The translations under genes were made by a program, and so were the position numbers. The notes beneath the pieces are model-generated. The model saw only the letters and a list, made by a program, of their open reading frames with translations. It did no database searches and was not told the origin of the DNA. A stretch of DNA of 5,523 nt from Oscillospiraceae bacterium. GTDB taxonomy: Bacteria > Bacillota > Clostridia > Oscillospirales > Butyricicoccaceae. The first letter of the stretch is position 1; each line of letters opens with the position of its first letter. Shown in pieces: positions 3,747-5,523 of the stretch. The DNA is taken from assembly GCA_902797555.1 (NCBI GenBank), contig CADBTM010000163.1:1-5523 (forward strand), given 5' to 3'.

Positions 3747-5523
3747 AACAAAAGCTTTGTATTCTGCTCTGTCTGCTGCTCATCCTCTCCCAGCTCCCCA
3801 TGGCTGCGGTGGCGGCGGGGGAGGAGCGAGTGCTCATCTCCGGCGTGGAGGAATGGAATGCCGTTGCCGAAAAATGCGTCTCCGACGCGTGGAGCCGGGG
3901 AAAGACGCTGGTGCTCACCGCCGATCTGGATTTTTCCGGGGAAGCCTTTGTTCCCATTCCGCTTTTGTCCGGCAAGCTGGACGGAAACGGACATACATTA
4001 AAGGGAATCGATTTTACAGACAGTGCTTCGGTCACCGGTGTGATCCGTCAGGTGCTGGAGGGCGCGCTGGTGGAGGAGGTCACCCTCTCCGCCCGCTTTG
4101 CCCCTGAGGGCAAGGCCGAAACAGTGGGCGGTCTGGTGGGACGTAATCTGGGTACCGTGCGCAACTGCACCGTATGGATCGAGGTCAGCGGCTCCCGCCA
4201 GGTGGGCGGAATCGCCGGCATCAACGCCCAGACCGGCGTCATCGAGGACTGCACCGTCCGGGGCAGCGTCACCGGACAGCATCGCGCCGGCGGCGTCGTC
4301 GGAGAAAACGCGGGCGAGATCCGCCTGTGCGTCAATCTGGCGGAGGTCAATACCACCGTTCCCGATGTTGTCACCCCCGACGCCCTCAGCGCGCTGGAGC
4401 AGTTCCGGCAAAACTTTTCCGCCGAAGAGATCATCGACATCACCGATCTGGGCGGTGTGGCAGGGATTTCCTCCGGTGTGATCTGGGGCTGTGAGAACCG
4501 GGGCACCGTGGGCTATCCCAATGTGGGCTATAACGTGGGCGGCATCACGGGACATCAGTCGGGCGCGGTGGAAAACTGTGTCAACAACGGCGCCGTAAGG
4601 GGACGCAAGGATGTGGGCGGCATCGCCGGTCAGCTGGATCCCGAGGCCAGATGGCATCTGGACGAAAGCGATCTTGAAAAGCTGCGGGGCATGTTGGACG
4701 AGCTGCAGGCTCGGGTCAACGGTCTGCTGAAGGACGTCAATTCCGAAAAAAACGGACTGACCGATGATCTCAACGCCATCCGCGACGCGGTCTCCCGCAG
4801 CGGCGACGCGGCGGAGGCGCTTTCCGACGCCGCCACCGAATGGAGCAACGCCAATCTGGAAACGGTGAACGAGCTGAGCCGCCGTGTGAATGAAATGCTG
4901 GACGATCTGGTGCCGGTGGCTGAACGGCTGAACGGCTTTACAGCCGCGCTGCCCCGCGTCTCCGATCGGCTGGCGGCTGCCTGCCGTGCCTTTGCGCGGG
5001 CCGCCGACGACGTAAAGCCGGCGGAACAGTCCCTGGAGCGTGCCCTCCGGGAGCTGGAGTACGCCCTTCAGAGCGGTCAGGACGCGTCGGACGCGCTGAG
5101 CAAAGCCGCCACCCATCTGCGTCAGTCACTGGGCAATGCCGACGAAATGCAGGACGCGTTGGAGGACCTCTCCGGCGCGCTGCGGCAGCTTTCTCAGGCG
5201 GGCAGAGACATTGACCGAAAGATCGAGGATATGGAGGACGCCGCGGGGACGGAAGCCCTTCCCGAGGCGGTGCTTACCTTTTTCCGCGCCCTGCGCGAGG
5301 ACATCGCCGATATGGCTGACAGTATGACCGACGGGGCAGATGCCCTTTCCCGTATGGTGGGACAGACCGATCCCCAGTCCCTCCGGGACAGTTTTTCCGA
5401 CCTGAAAACCGCCTTCTCCCACCTGAGTGAAGGGGCGGAGAGCCTGCAGGAAAGCGCCGTTCAGCTTCGTCAGGCGCTCTCCCGGATGGAGGACGTTTCG
5501 GATGATCTTTCCGAGGGCATGAC
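3743..5523 (+). CDS. Secreted GLUG-repeat protein with long coiled-coil region (3' end outside window)
   Basis: The reading frame is open from GTG 3743 to the window end: 593 codons plus two bases, no stop. Residues 1-26 form a signal peptide (Lys2 and Lys4, hydrophobic core LCILLCLLLILSQLP, cleavage probably after AAVAA). There is no lipobox, so a standard Sec signal peptidase substrate is expected. Residues about 30-127 resemble the beta-rich segment that precedes GLUG repeats (DGNGHTLKGIDF at 80-91). Residues 129-296 hold five full GLUG motifs and the start of a sixth, expected to form a beta-helix or solenoid. From about 305 onward the protein is rich in Ala, Leu, Glu, Asp and Arg with heptad-like patterning, suggesting long extracellular helices like those of YhgE/Pip-type envelope proteins. 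No membrane segment beyond the signal peptide appears before the edge; an anchor may lie further on. Position behind the MMPL gene suggests an extracytoplasmic partner of the exporter; that role is inferred. Confidence 0.88.
   Translation, partial: MKQKLCILLCLLLILSQLPMAAVAAGEERVLISGVEEWNAVAEKCVSDAWSRGKTLVLTADLDFSGEAFVPIPLLSGKLDGNGHTLKGIDFTDSASVTGVIRQVLEGALVEEVTLSARFAPEGKAETVGGLVGRNLGTVRNCTVWIEVSGSRQVGGIAGINAQTGVIEDCTVRGSVTGQHRAGGVVGENAGEIRLCVNLAEVNTTVPDVVTPDALSALEQFRQNFSAEEIIDITDLGGVAGISSGVIWGCENRGTVGYPNVGYNVGGITGHQSGAVENCVNNGAVRGRKDVGGIAGQLDPEARWHLDESDLEKLRGMLDELQARVNGLLKDVNSEKNGLTDDLNAIRDAVSRSGDAAEALSDAATEWSNANLETVNELSRRVNEMLDDLVPVAERLNGFTAALPRVSDRLAAACRAFARAADDVKPAEQSLERALRELEYALQSGQDASDALSKAATHLRQSLGNADEMQDALEDLSGALRQLSQAGRDIDRKIEDMEDAAGTEALPEAVLTFFRALREDIADMADSMTDGADALSRMVGQTDPQSLRDSFSDLKTAFSHLSEGAESLQESAVQLRQALSRMEDVSDDLSEGM
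4127..4630 (+). repeat. GLUG-type repeats encoded in the secreted protein
   Basis: Five copies of a pattern close to GGxxGxxxGxxxxCxxxGxVxG start at protein residues 129, 155, 183, 237 and 266, with a partial sixth (GGIAGQ) at 292. The DNA copies share GTGGGCGG(C/T/A) starts but have diverged, so this is an old protein-level repeat rather than a fresh tandem duplication. Units 3 and 4 are separated by a 33-residue insert. Confidence 0.85.
4655..5523 (+). other. Coiled-coil/heptad-repeat coding region of the secreted protein
   Basis: This encodes residues about 305 to 593. The stretch is almost entirely helix-forming, with leucine or alanine at heptad-like spacing and acidic and basic residues between, for example LEDLSGALRQLSQAG (473-487) and LSEGAESLQESAVQL (561-575). 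Pro and Cys are scarce (Cys414 only). A few Pro- or Gly-containing breaks (near 391, 425, 502-507 and 540-544) could divide it into several helical hairpins. Confidence 0.65.

Noticed and set aside
3738..3750. Possible frameshift joining the transporter and the downstream frame into one protein
   Set aside because: The downstream frame has its own Shine-Dalgarno at good spacing and begins with a proper signal peptide, and the transporter ends after its twelfth membrane segment, so these are two separate genes.
3743..3820. Lipoprotein signal for the secreted protein
   Set aside because: Cysteines 6 and 10 are inside the hydrophobic core, and no L-[AS]-[GA]-C lipobox occurs at the cleavage region.
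3998..5116. Minus-strand open frame of 372 codons opposite the GLUG protein
   Set aside because: Same codon-register artefact. It ends exactly at the rare TTA codon at 3998-4000, while the plus strand has signal peptide, repeats and ribosome binding site.

Overview
The window looks like chromosomal DNA of a GC-rich, Gram-positive anaerobe of the Clostridia (Oscillospiraceae/Ruminococcaceae-like). This is an inference from four things: the MreB-type protein, strong AGGAGG-type ribosome binding sites, G/C-rich third codon positions, and a secreted GLUG-repeat protein beside an MMPL transporter. No rRNA or tRNA, CRISPR array, insertion sequence or phage gene was seen. All recognised genes lie on the + strand.

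Layout. (1) 1-438 is the C-terminal part of an MreB/Mbl actin-like protein, closed by a clear intrinsic terminator (452-481). (2) 497-1126 is a complete histidine phosphatase (phosphoglycerate-mutase-like) gene with a strong ribosome binding site just behind that terminator. (3) 1127-1439 is a 313-base gap. It holds an AT-rich stretch, a 43-codon coding-like patch that may be a gene remnant, a second strong terminator (1307-1332), and a near-consensus sigma-A promoter (1364-1392) with a palindrome across the predicted transcription start. (4) 1440-3746 is a complete 768-residue MMPL/RND-type membrane transporter with a TTG start. (5) 3743-5523 is the first 593 codons of a secreted protein with a GTG start, overlapping the transporter by 4 bases and running off the window. 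It has a signal peptide, five full GLUG repeats and a long predicted coiled-coil/heptad region.

How the genes relate. The mreB-like gene and the phosphatase form the left part, separated by a terminator that may attenuate phosphatase expression. The transporter and the GLUG/coiled-coil protein form a separate operon with its own promoter and probable operator. Their overlapping stop and start codons suggest translational coupling and a joint job at the cell envelope. The likely model is a proton-driven MMPL exporter working with a dedicated extracytoplasmic partner. The substrate is unknown. This pair is the most interesting part of the window; the partner's C-terminus lies outside, so its membrane or wall anchor cannot be seen.
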